Shown here piece by piece: positions 1-11,800 of a stretch of 64,000 nucleotides of DNA (position 1 is the first letter of the stretch; the number at the start of each line of letters is the position of its first letter). Below the pieces are notes generated by a model that did not search any database, had not been told where the DNA came from, and was given only the letters and a program-made list of their open reading frames with translations. A program made the translations under genes and the position numbers. The stretch lies in contig NC_081828.1 in the NCBI RefSeq assembly GCF_030867095.1, positions 217,279,978-217,343,977 of the forward strand, in the 5' to 3' direction. Origin of the DNA: Alligator mississippiensis. Taxonomy: Eukaryota; Chordata; Crocodylia; Alligatoridae.

Positions 1-924
1 CCAGACTAAGTTTACGTTCATTCACACAAGGCCAAATGCTTCTCCACAAGAAAATGCAGGGATTAATAAAGCATCCTTCCAAAAGAGGTTCTCCGACAAA
101 GCCCACCGCACCAAAATAAAGCTATGCTACGTGTCATGGTGCGGATGGACAGAACACGACAACTTGCCCGTGCCAGAAAGCTTCACTCGCTGCTCTGCTC
201 CTAATCACGTGCAATCAGTGAAACACCCAGGGCCCGGTTCACTACATCCTACAGCAAAGCGTTTGGAGGGACCAGACCTTCTCATCGCACGTAAGAAAAA
301 GAAAGAGAAACGCCATTCCCAGGAGCCATCTGTTCTGCTCAGCATCTCTCCCAATCCTGCCTGAGATTCTTGGGGGCTTTGAAAGAGATAAAAAAAGAAG
401 CTAACTCCACCCTGAGAGTAAGAAAGGAAAAGCAGAGGCAGGGAGCCTTAGCAGGGAAGTACAGATAACAGAACCGAAACGGGCTCAACTATCTCTCTTG
501 TATGCAGATATCCAAAGGGGTCGGCTTTGAGGCTGCTACTTGCTTTAGTGGAATTGGTTCAGTATTTGGAAGCGCTGTGAGCATTTCCCGTAGTAGTGAA
601 ATGCATGTCACCCCCTATTTAAGGCAAACCCAAATGACAGGATGTTAACAACGCTCGGACAGGGACTGAGCTCACAGCTAACTTTGGCTGCCCCAGTTTT
701 GTGTGTCTGAAGGCTGTGCCCCCCTTCATGGAGGGCTGATGCAGATCGGATCAGTGGAAGCCGCACCGGGACATGACGCCAATTGAGAAAACGTCTTTCT
801 GATTCCTCATTGCTGGAACTCAGTTCGAACAAACTGGTGAGAGTGGGCAGGAGTCTTCTCGCTGGGACGCATTCTTCTTTCACCTAACGCTCCCGGCATG
901 CATCTAGACAGCAGGAGTGAAAAA

Positions 925-939
925 GGGTTAGGGTTAGGG
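925..939 (+). repeat. Short interstitial telomere-like repeat
   Basis: GGGTTAGGGTTAGGG, two and a half TTAGGG units, inside intronic DNA. It is too short to mark a chromosome fusion. Confidence 0.5.
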
Positions 940-1026
940 TGCAAGAGGCACATGTTGCTGCGGTTAAGGAGATCAAGCACACAGCGAGCTGCTGGCAATG
1001 CAGTCCCTGCCCTGAGCCACTCAGTT

Positions 1027-1190
1027 TCCATAGGATTCATAGGCGTTAGGGGCTGGAAGGGACCAGTGCATCGGGTCCAGTCCCCCTACACTCAAGCAGA
1101 AAAGACTGCTGGGGCAGATGACCCCAGCAGGGTGGCCATTAAGAGGCTCTTCCTCCAATGCCAGGTCCACCTCCACAAGCAGTGCTGCCA
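1027..1190 (-). mobile_element. CR1 LINE 3'-end fragment
   Basis: The sequence begins with the CR1 3' hallmark in reverse (cataggattcatagg, then ggctggaagggacc and tcgggtccag). It runs about 160 bp before resemblance fades. 5'-truncated and non-coding. Confidence 0.6.
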
Positions 1191-1255
1191 CGATGACCTG
1201 CCTGCCCACCCTTCTCTTCTGCCCTCAAATAAACGATCTTCCCCTCTGCCTTCCC

Positions 1256-1552
1256 AAGTTGCTTCAAAGTAGCAGGAGGGAAATTGCTATTTTCCTGCTG
1301 TGGTCTCAAGTTGCAGCAAGGGAGGTATAGGTTGGATGTTAGGAAAAAACTCTCACTAGGAGGGTGGTGAAACACTGGAAGTTACCCAGAGAGGTGGCGG
1401 CATCTCCCACCCTTGGAGGTGTTTAAGACCTGGCTAGACAAAGCCTTGGCTGGGATGATGGAGTTGGGGCTGGTCCTGCTTGGAGCAGGGGGTCGGACTA
1501 GATGTGAGCTCCCGAGGTCCCTTCAACCCCCATCATCTGTGATCCTAATATT
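1256..1552 (+). mobile_element. CR1 LINE 3'-end fragment
   Basis: The 3' end of CR1 ORF2 plus 3' UTR: the track includes tcaagttgcagcaaggga, the ggtggtgaaacactgg segment, ctggctagacaaagccttgg and the terminal ggactagatgtgagctcc box. Heavily 5'-truncated. Confidence 0.8.
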
Positions 1553-3226
1553 GACCCTAGAGGTCAGACTGGGCCAAATGCCCTTCCATTTCCCAGAGCT
1601 GAACAGCCTGCAAAGACAGAACATTGCTTTTGTTTCCTCCTATTGCCACATCTTTATCACAAGACTCAATATTTGGAGTTTTCACATGCTTTCCCTGACT
1701 TTTGCACTGAGAAGTTTCCCTTATGTCAAATGACCGCTCTTCAGTAAAGCAAAACCCAGACAAGATGGTCATTTCCTTACAAGTCTTCGCATGAAGCCAG
1801 GCTGCCAACAGCAGAATAGCACCGTGTCACTTGTTTTGTGGCACTCGTAGTTAGCAGCACGACAAAAGCATTCTTAATGAATTGTAAGATCTACTCTCTC
1901 ATGTTTGTATTTAGTGGGTCCCTTTCGTTCAGGAGATATCCGTTTGCTGGGCTGTCAGTAAAGCAAACGTTTGAAAGATCTGGCTGCTGTACCACAGGTA
2001 GCTAAAAGACACCAAAAACTGCCAAACAAATTAAAAGGAACCCATTAAAAGACATTTTCCCTGCAGGTCTGCACACACCAGGCAAACTACACTAAGCAAA
2101 TAATCTGAAGTGCTTTCTTGGGAAAATGTGGCTATTAAATCTCTTTACAAAACTCAACTACAGCCAATAAAATAGAGCATGGGCAGGGCTAGCAATGGGA
2201 TATCGTTTTGATTTAAGTGGCTGAAAGCTGCAAGTGTTTTACTTTCCAAAAGACATTTGAAAAAAAATGTCTAATCCCTTCCTTTACAACAAAGGCACTC
2301 TTAAAAACAAGCGTTAGCCGAGCGCTGATCTGGCCAGAGAGAGGCCTCAAGAAACACTGTGACGATGCACGAGTGATTTCAGTGATTCGGTCGGTAGCGC
2401 TACCTTGGCATGGACCCATTGAGGCTGCTTTCAAATGCCCCTTCCAACCAAGTAGGAAAAGAGAGGCTTTGAGATACGCTTGTCAAGCTCTCGAGGGTAT
2501 CAATGCAGTCTAAGAAATTCGCTTTCTGTGTACAGCAAGAAAACACAGGCCATCACCTACAACGTTCAGAGACTAACCACATGAACCACCTTGTGCAAAG
2601 GTAAGCCCTACTACTCGGCCAAATTCCAGCTTGTAACAGAGCACAGAGACCCTTTAAGAGGCTAGAGGGTGCAGCTGGCCCTGCTTGCTGATAAGGTCCA
2701 GGTGGAGGGGGGAATCAGGCCCTGGGCAGAGCCCCACGTGGGACCATTAAAGAAGGGAACCAGCAGGAGAGCAGGGACGGCAGAAGGAGCTGCAAAGTCC
2801 TGACAACCTGATGGGAAATAGGTACTGATTTGCTTTACTGCCAGAGGGGAGAACAGCAACATACTGCTTGTTAGCCTGAAGGGAAAAGGCCACGTTGACC
2901 TCGTTCGCGCAGGAGGGTTTTGAATAAAGGACCCATTTTGGAACCTAAACAACTAAAAATAAATTAAACTAGGGCTCCACCGAGACCAGGAGGCACTCCC
3001 AGCTCACAAAGCTCTGCTGGTTATGGCCTGCATCCTAAAACCAAGCCTCCAGTTTCAGTATTTTTCACTGTCTAACCCAAGCCATTTAGCCTCAACAGCT
3101 GATCCTGGGGTGGTTAGAAGGATCTGTTGATATCCTACTGATTTCTCAGGTGCCACGGAGCTCAATCTCCTTGAGAGATTAGGGTAACAGGTCCCACAGG
3201 AAGCAGCACCTTGTCATGGTCTAGCT

Positions 3227-4916
3227 CAGGGGTGAACAATTATTTGTAGATTTAAATACAGGGAGTCTGGCCAAGCGTCGCAGGCCACGTCAGCACCACC
3301 ACCCTTTGCAACAGCTCACAAAACTCCCTATGTGGGACGGGGCCGTGGGGGAGCAGTGTTTGGGAGCAGGACGGGAGGGCAATGCTGGGCTCACGGGGCA
3401 CCAGTTCCGTGGGCAAGGGCATGCGGGGAGCAGATCGCAGCCCTGCCCTGGCTGTGCTGACGCTGTCCCGGGGTCTCTACGGGGTCCATGGGCAAGGCAT
3501 GCAACTGGGAAGAGGCCATGGGTGGGCAGGGAGCTGCGTCCAGGAGCAGGGTGGGCCAAGCCAGTCCAAGATATTGGGGCAGTTATAGTGCAGGGCTGGG
3601 CCAGAGCCATGACCCAACTCCCCACATACCCCCGCCTGCAGAACCCACACCCATCACAGGGGCATACGGGCAGATCACAGCTCTGCCTTGGGCCCCCGAC
3701 CGCATGCTGTCACCACCCCAAGATCCTGGGGTCCCCCTGGCCCTGCCTGCCCATTTCACTCCCTGACACCACTCCCCCCGAATAACAGCCTTACCCCAGG
3801 TGCCCAGCCAAGCACCCTGCCGGCAGGTTCTGCCCCCACCAGTGGGCGTGGGGTGGATGGGCCAGGGTGTCCAGGCAGCAGGGTCAGGTTTGGTGGCTGT
3901 GGCAGCAGGAAGGAGCCACCACAGCCAGGGCATCTGGGAAATGGGAGTCCGGCTGGCACGCCACCTCAGCCCTGCTGTGCCTGGGGGCAGTAGGACCCCT
4001 CTACACACAAGGGGAGTAGTAGATACACTGGAGGGCAGGGCTAAGATTCAGAAAGACCTTGACAAATTGGAGGACTGGGCGAAAAGACATCTCATGAGGT
4101 TCAACAAGGACAAATGCAGGGTCCTGCACTTAGGACAGAACAATCCCCTGCATCGGTGCAGGCTGGGGGCCAACTGGCTGGGCAGCAGCTCTGCAGGAGA
4201 GCACCTGGGGGTGACAGTGGACAAGAAGATGGACAGGAGCCAGCAGTGTGCCCTTGTTGCCAAGAAGCCCAACAACATCCTGGGCTGCATTGGGAGGAAT
4301 GTCGCCAGCAGATGGAGGGCAGTAATTCTTCCTCTCTATTCTGCACTGGAGAGGCCACATCTGGAGTCTTGTGTCCGGTTTTGGGCCCCCCACTACAGAA
4401 AAGATGTGGACACTGGAGACAGTCCAGCAGAGGGCAATGAAAATGGTTCAGGAGCTGGGGAACATGATTTATGAGGCAAGGCTGAGGGAACTGGGCTAAT
4501 TTTAGTCTGAAGAAAAGAAGACTGAGGCTGCTATTAAATCCCCCCTTTACCTCCCTGCAGGGGGGCTGCAAAGAGGAAGGAGCTAGACTATTCTCAGTGG
4601 GGGCAGATGGCAGGACAAGGAGCAATGGGCTCAAGCTGCAGCAAGGGAAGTGGAGGTTGGATATGAGGAAACACTCTCACTAGGAGGGTAGTAAAGCACT
4701 GACAGGCTACCCAGAGGTGGTACAGGAAGTTTAAGATCCAGCTACACAAAGCCTTGGCTGGGATGATATAGGTGATAATGGTCCTGCTTTAAGCAGAGAG
4801 TTGGACTAGATGCGACCTTCCAACCCTCATTTTCTAGGATGCTATGATCTACTATGGGCCACAAAAATCCTTTGACAGGCCAGATCCAGCCCAAGGCCAT
4901 ATTTTGTCTACCCCTG
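3227..4916. mobile_element. Non-autonomous hAT transposon with nested CR1
   Basis: The ends are inverted repeats starting CAGGGGTGAACAA on the left and, read inward from the right, CAGGGGTAGACAA. Flanking 8-bp target-site duplications are gtctagct (3,219-3,226) and gtctaggt (4,917-4,924), with one mismatch and the CTAG core favoured by hAT elements. The inside is about 700 bp of GC-rich filler without a transposase frame, plus a CR1 copy that landed in it. The insertion order, hAT first and CR1 second, follows from the nesting. Confidence 0.65.
4016..4852 (+). mobile_element. CR1 LINE, C-terminal RT part and 3' UTR, nested in a hAT element
   Basis: Reading the plus strand gives CR1 ORF2 C-terminal protein: MRFNKDKCRVLHLG, then ILPLYSALERPHLESCVRFW, then APHYRKDVD. 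This is followed by the CR1 3' UTR with the ggactagatgcgacc box and a ctatgatct-type end. Several frame changes break the reading frame. It lies wholly between the hAT ends at 3,227 and 4,916. Confidence 0.85.
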
Positions 4917-5886
4917 GTCTAGGTCCTACAATGGAGCCCACCATTCAAATAAAATGGCAAAAGTGACCATGTGTTTTAAACTACCCAGCAGAGGATATCC
5001 ATGTAGCATGAGCCTCTCCCAAAGTTATAGAAACCAACTATCTTGCTGTGTTTGGAAATATTCCTACTACCAGCATTCCTGCTCACGGTCATTCAATGCT
5101 GCAGGGATTAGAAGGGGGTAGAAACCTTTTCCCCCCCTACTACACCCTAAGGATGGGTCGCCTCCACTTGGACCTTTGTGCTTCACATGGCCTGACTGCT
5201 GGAATAAACTTGCAGGCATGCTGGTTTTCATAAATCCTTTCACTTCCTTCCACTGTTTTGCTGCCAAAGTGAGTTTATTTCAAAGGTTTTGCAGCTCTCT
5301 CCATTCTGTAAATAGAGAAAGTCTGGCTCAGCAGAGAGCTGGCTGCCTCCGTGGTGCCGGGTGAGGGAGCACAAGGCTGCGAAAGCGGACTGGCTCCACT
5401 CGCACACATCTGGGGAGTGCTCTGGGCGACACTAATTACTGCCCCACCAGCCAAAGCTAAACTCAGAAGTGCCCATAACTTGGAGGTCCTATGGTTATCA
5501 AGAGAACAGGGTGTTGCTTTTTGATTTCCCAAATCATATCTATAAACAGTTACCAGTATGGGTGCTGAAGGTGTTCATCTTTATAAGCTACCCAAATTCT
5601 TTAAAGTCAGAACATGATGAATCACAGCTGTACAAAACATCTGTACAGCTGACATCAGAACATGTCAGCTGTACAAAAATGCAAGCACATGAAACCCATC
5701 CTAACGAAAGAGCTGGAAGCCAACCTTTGGTAATATGAACATGCATCCAGGCACCCCGATTCTCAGGTGAGAGGCAGAAACGCAAGCTTCTTGTACTTCC
5801 CGCTAGGACAAAACTAATTTTGTAGACCCTCTGTCTTGTGTATGTAAAACACTGATCCCACAGCGGAAGGTTATAAGCAAGATGTC

Positions 5887-5988
5887 TTAATCACGAATGA
5901 GGTTGGTCTCCCATCCGAATACCTTGGCGCACTCCTCCTCTGCTGCAGCCATCTCTGCCTGGATGCGATGCAGAGCTCCAATACGAGG
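5887..5988 (-). other. Unidentified protein-like open segment (33 codons)
   Basis: On the minus strand 33 sense codons end at TAA (5,887-5,889). The peptide ALHRIQAEMAAAEEECAKVF is followed by GWETNLIRD. Its composition (charged helix, no low complexity) looks more protein-like than its surroundings, but there is no start codon, no good splice acceptor and no family I recognise. It could be a decayed retrocopy, an alternative exon or chance. Confidence 0.15.
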
Positions 5989-6667
5989 TCATTTTACCCT
6001 TCAGGAGGTAGCATAATTACCTCATTAATTTTTGTAGTGCGCATAAGTCTTTAGGAGACTGATGAGAAATGTTAACATCCCATGGACGTGTCAAATGCAA
6101 TGCAAGCCCCAGACTTCTTCCTGCTGTTGCTAAATAGCAAGCGGCTCTCTTCGGTCGACAGAGTTTGTAGAATCATTACCATAACTAGCAATGTTCTTAT
6201 CGTCGTCCCAAAGCCAGTCGTTAAGACTTAATTCGGTACATGAAATGCAGAAAAGCAATGTTAAGATTGCAAAGAAATTTACTGACATATTCCATCTCTG
6301 GCCATTATTCTGGCAACAGCCTCTCTACTGTATCTCATGTTATATAGCACACATTTACGAGAAACCATATATTTAACCAGAATGTACCCGTTTTGTTGCT
6401 TAGCTGCATTGTACATAGAATCTCAGCTGCCATCTTCAACAATGACTTCTGACTAAAAGCCCAAATACACATTTCTCGCTGCACCTTTCTTTATTGCCTG
6501 CACTGAGAAGTCAGCTAGCAGTCTGTTACACAATGGTCAGCCTACAGTACGGTGGTTCTCAACCTTTTTAAAACACAAGGCTCCACTCATTAGACTCAAG
6601 GCACCCCTTCAAAAAGTGCCAGCTCTTAGCTTTCACTCAGTTTTTTGACTATGTCAAAACACTAGAG

Positions 6668-6835
6668 CAGCGGTTTTCAACCTTTTGTCATTTGCAGACA
6701 CCCAAAACATTTCAAATGGAGGAGGACTCCTCTGAATGGTAAGTGTGGGTATTTACATCTTTCTGATTGATCACAGTTGTCTTTTATGGACCCCTTAGAC
6801 CCAGGGGTCCTTGGAGGACAGGTTGAAAACCACTG
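6668..6835. mobile_element. Short hAT-type MITE
   Basis: A 168-bp element with inverted ends CAGCGGTTTTCAACC and GGTTGAAAACCACTG, the classic hAT 'CAGnGGTTnTCAACC' terminus. Flanks cactagag and tactatgg give a weak 8-bp duplication. A second terminus of the same kind (ggtggttctcaacc) lies just upstream near 6,551 and may belong to a second, partner-less copy. Confidence 0.6.
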
Positions 6836-7559
6836 TACTATGGTAATTCTTCCATTGTAAAGAAGTCAGAAAGACCCCAGTAGGGCAGGATGTTTTTAAC
6901 ACTAGGGACTGCTATTTAAAAGTCTCTGGGTTCACCTTCTAAACCATGCACAGGTGTTTGCACACCTAACCATGCTAATATTGCATGGCAACCTGTGACA
7001 CCCTTAAAAACATCTCACGGAACCCCAGCTGAAAAAAAATCAATGCTGCACAGAGGCCATTTGATCAGGAATTCAATTTTTTTGTTTGTTTGTTTCAAGG
7101 CTGTTGCGAGCAAACTCAAAAGCTGACAGCGAGCACTTAGACTTCCTTTCTTTACAGACTTAAGATGCCAAACAACAGTATTGTGACAGCCACTGTAGCT
7201 CACAACTTAGGACAAGTGCATGGCAACTGTGAGCAGAGTAGAAAGTTCGAGATCACAGACTGAACTTCCTTCCTGGCTTCTAACACATACCCATAGGATT
7301 GATTTGTTTTAAATAAAGGGCATGAAGAATAAAATACGAAGGAGAGAAGAAATTAGGACAATAACAGTGGGATGAGATGTTCACCTATTTAAGTAACAAA
7401 CCTGGTAAAGCTGTATTTGTTACCTCCAGATTGGGCTACTGTCTGAAATCTTGTACTGAGTCCAATGTGGAAGAATAAGCTGCAACCGTGCGAGGAAAAG
7501 GTTTCAGTTGTGTTGCGAGGGCCTGTGGCTACTAGCTCCAGAGTAACCAAGTCTGGAGT

Positions 7560-7862
7560 TTGTCTGGAGCTAGAACACTGTTCTCAGGGGGGGGCAGATG
7601 ACAGGACAAGGAGCAATGGGCTCAAGTTGCAGCAAGGGAAGCTGAAGTTAGATATTAGGAAAAGTTCTCACTAGGAGGGTGGTAAAGCACCGGAACAGAT
7701 TACCCAGAGAGGTGATGCAAATCTCCATCCTTGGAGATGTTTAAGACCCAGGTAGACAAAGCCCTGGCTGGGACGATGTAGTTGGGGCTGGTCCTGCTTG
7801 CAGCAGGGGGTTGAACTAGATGCGACTGCCTGAGGTCCCTTCCAACCCTCGTTTTTTTAATT
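7560..7862 (+). mobile_element. CR1 LINE 3'-end fragment
   Basis: Typical CR1 3' end: tcaagttgcagcaaggga, ctcactaggagggtgg, acaaagccctggctggg, ggtcctgcttgcagc and the final tgaactagatgcgac box. 5'-truncated. Confidence 0.85.
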
Positions 7863-8698
7863 CCAAGTCCCTTGTAATTCAGATCTTCAGTCATCACAAA
7901 TTGGTTTTTTTTTAAATAAGTGACCTAGTACCAACAACATGTCATGCTGAAAGGCTTTCAGTCTATTTTTTTAACCACTTATATCCTATTGAAGCAGAAA
8001 GCTCTTATTCAGAAACAAGTCCCCACACACAGCCTTGAACTGAAGGTATGGATTGCAATACAGGTAGTTACTTTGATCCCATCTTTGTCTTGGGCCAGGG
8101 CTAACAGATGTTTCAGAGGAAGGTTTAAGAACTCTACAGTAGTCCGAGGTGAAATAATCCATCTCTCTTTTTCCCCTTGATGTTAGGCTTTATCCTGAAC
8201 TAACAGACTGGGCAGAGATGGATTGGTTAGGGGGTTTAAACCCTGGAAGGTAGAATGAGCAAGGAGCCCCTAGTGTAGAGATTTGCAACTGGGGAGCCGC
8301 ACCCTCTGGCCCATGGAAGGAGGCGAATGCCCCCCTCCCTCATCTGGAGCCCTGGGCCTCCTGCCCCAGCAGCTGTCCCCAAGGGGACTGCCATGGCTGC
8401 TGCCCTCTCTCTGCACCTGTGCCAGCTGGCTGCACCCTCCTGACAGCAGGCTCCACTGCAAACAAATAGGCAGGCAGGCAGCTGGGACATGGGGGCAGAG
8501 CACTTTGCAGCCTGGCACATCCCCTCTGCTTCTCTCACGCTCCTGGTGAGACGGACCCCGGGGGCAGTGATCAGCGTGACACCCTGCAGGGGCAGCCCTG
8601 ATGGCGGGGTCATCCTCGCCCCTACAAGTACAGACCAGGGGTGGGGAGTGGAAAGACCAGGGCATGGCAGGGTGAGGTCCTGCCCTCCCCAGCTAGAT

Positions 8699-8835
8699 CA
8701 GTGGTTCTCAACCCCAAGGCACCCTTGGTATCTTTCCTGAATTTAGATTATACCTCAGTGATTTCTTGACAGAATTTCCTGACAGCCAGTTAAGTCCTGG
8801 AAGGGCCCTGAGGCTCCAGAGGTTAAAAACCATTG
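8699..8835. mobile_element. Short hAT-type MITE
   Basis: A 137-bp element with termini CAGTGGTTCTCAACC and GGTTAAAAACCATTG. Flanking octamers agctagat and ccctagcg share the central CTAG common in hAT target sites. It is related to the copy at 6,668-6,835 but diverged. Confidence 0.55.
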
Positions 8836-11800
8836 CCCTAGCGGTTTGTGCTGCTCCTGGAGTTGTTCTTGCAATGCACTGTGGGATGCCTACTCCCCAT
8901 CCCCAGGATTCTGGGGCTGGGCTCTCTCCCGAAGCTCAGCTGCCTTTTGTGACCCTGCACCACCTCTGAATTGCAGTCATGAGCATGGAGGAGCCACTGC
9001 TCTGCACGGCAGTCCTGGCCCCTCTGAACGGACAAGGGCTGCTGCACACATTAGCGATCACTCAGGCAAGTGGTCTCGGAAGCCAGCTGCCACACCGCTG
9101 AGCTGATCTGGGTAAAGGAGGACCAGGAAACTGAGTGGCCACTTATATCAACTTCTTCTAGAGCCGTTTCATGCAATTAGCACTGACTGGTGCAAAGGGA
9201 GAGTAACACAGCCCCGGGATGACAAGCCAGGGCAGTAGCGTTCGGAGATGACCAAAGGCACTTTCCTCCAGATCTGCACAGAGCTCACTGGAAGGTGCAG
9301 GATGGTAGAGGAGGGACTCAGGGTGGCACAGCCAAGGGCTGAAAGTTATGAAAGCCGCTGCAAAACAGTTCCCTACTTCCATGTCACTTTGAGCATGAGA
9401 ATGGGAGGCCAGGCACCACGCAAACTGAGGACAGCTCTCTGCTCATGCTCCTCCAATAAAAGGCAGATGCTATTAGGCAGCTGAGATGAGTAGTAATTCA
9501 TCCCCTTTGTGCTGCAACTACTGCCAGAGGTTCACCTCCCCAGCAACACTGGACTGGGTTTCTTTTCAAGGTTTGCCTTGGGCACCAGCATGAGGGAGAA
9601 CTCCACCTTGAAGGCACAGGGTGTCCATGTCCTGGTCAGGCTTGACCGCTGTCCTAGAAAGCCACCATCCCTTCACTGCTTATGGTGCCATCTTCAACAG
9701 ACTGCAATTCAGTGATGTCTCCTCCAGTCAGAATCCAATCCATACCCCACAAGGAAAATCCAGAGCTGCAAATCCTGCCAGAAAGGCTGTTTGTCTTCCC
9801 ACTTCTGTCTGGCTCCTTTCTTGCAGTGCAGTATCGAGAAGCATCCCTGAAGTGACCCATCCACAATTATTTTCCTCTGCTTGGATCTCCATATTAGAGA
9901 CTAGTGTGATGGAGTAGGACCAAACCTGCCTCCCCCCCAGATCCCAAAGAAACCCATCACCACCTCAGGAATGCAACAGGCAGCAGCTGGAGCACAGGGC
10001 AGTTGCTAAACATGAAGGTCTCCAGGACTATTGCAAAGGGGTGGTCACAACCAGAAGTAAGCATGTGAGTAGGAAAATGAGATCCAGCCAGTGACCCCAA
10101 AGCAGTAGAGGACACACCAGCAGACAGCCCAGTGAGGTCAGGTGTGAACCGATGCAGTATGGGATGGGGATGGGAGTACTGCCAAGGCAGAGAGCTGAAT
10201 CCAAAACATTGCAGCAAAAGCCTTGTGTGGCTGCACTGAACTTGTCCCAGAATGACCTTCATCTGCTTTTCAAGTGGATTGCTCTGTTCACAGGAGGTGC
10301 TAGCCAGAACATCAAGAACTGCAATGAAGACATATTGGGGGGGGGGAAAAGAAAAAAAAAAAAAGAGGGAGGAGATTGCTCAAAATCCCCCCCACAACCC
10401 TATGCAGACCTACCCAAAGTGAGCAGCTGTTCAACCGCTTGTGTTCTCTTCATCTCCTGCACGCCATCCAAACCCTGCTCGGACAGCAGGGGAAGTGAAC
10501 TATATGGACTACTGTATTAACTACTGATACCAGTGTTTCAGACCATCTCAGCACCCACTTTGGATGAGGGCATATTACACGTACGTTTTACAGATGGGAG
10601 GGAAGGCACAAAAATTAGGAGTTAACAGCACTAAGTTTAGGTAGCTGGTGGGAGACCCCTTGCACCCGGCTTTTCAGAGCACATGACATTATACAGCAAT
10701 GCATACACCAAGCACAGCTTCCAGCAGCATCAGGAGTGGGAAGACTATGCAATTAGTAGACACCCGAGATTGCCAACGACTTGCTTGGTATCCCAGAAGA
10801 GCTCTGTGGCAAGGCAGGCATGTGCAGCCTATTTCCCAGGGCACTAGGTACCCTGGCCAGGAGACCATCCTCTTTCAGCATCATTCACTGCATCTTTCCT
10901 AGACATGCTACAAATGGCTGAGGGGAAAGTGTCCGGTGGGAAAGACGGCAGCGGGATAAGACACTGTGCCAGGGGCTTGCACAGGTATCTGCTGAGCTGA
11001 CAGCAGTAGCATGACCCAGACTCTTCCAGCTCTACAGCATGCTTCTCTGAAGGACACCACCTCTTCTGCCCACTTCCCCACCAGCCTGTCCTCTCTCTCG
11101 ACCACCCCAGCTCCTGTTCACAGGACTACTCCCCTCCACTAACCCACCCCAATGCTCCCCAGGTATTCACCCAATCCATCTTCTTCATTCTTTCCCTCTC
11201 TGGCTTCACGTTCCTTTTTCTCTTCAGCCCTATTCTTCAACCCTATTTCCTCCAGACCCCTTGTCCCAATCTACTCCTGCCTGGCCAACCTAAGTCTTCT
11301 CCCCTCCACATTCAATACGGGCAGCTGCCTTTTCCATGCTACCTGGAGGCAGCAGGGGAATGAGAGTAAAGAGCCTGTCTTTAGTGCTCTCAGGTCCCAT
11401 GGGACAACCCCCAAGGCCAAAAAGAGCCAGGATCTGCCACTGGTGGGAAAGGCCATCTCAGCTCTGGTCTGAAGATGCCCAGTACAGAAAACACCTTTAG
11501 GGAATTTTATGCTTGCTCCAACATGGACATTATCAGCTAAGTAGGTTTTTAACCAAAGGTTTTTAAACCAAGCTAAACATGTGGACAAAAATATTTGCAG
11601 GAGCAGCAAACGGGCACTGCCTGCCAAAAACTTGTGTCCTTACCCAGAACATGGGGGTAGGAGCATAAAGGAAGATACCCAAAGCCTTACATTCATTTTC
11701 ATTCTTCAAAAGAAGCTGAACCATTTTTTACAGGTTGCCCCTGCTTCCAAATGAGGTCAGCCTAGAACAGAGGTCACAAATAGCAAAGTAAGCAACGGAA

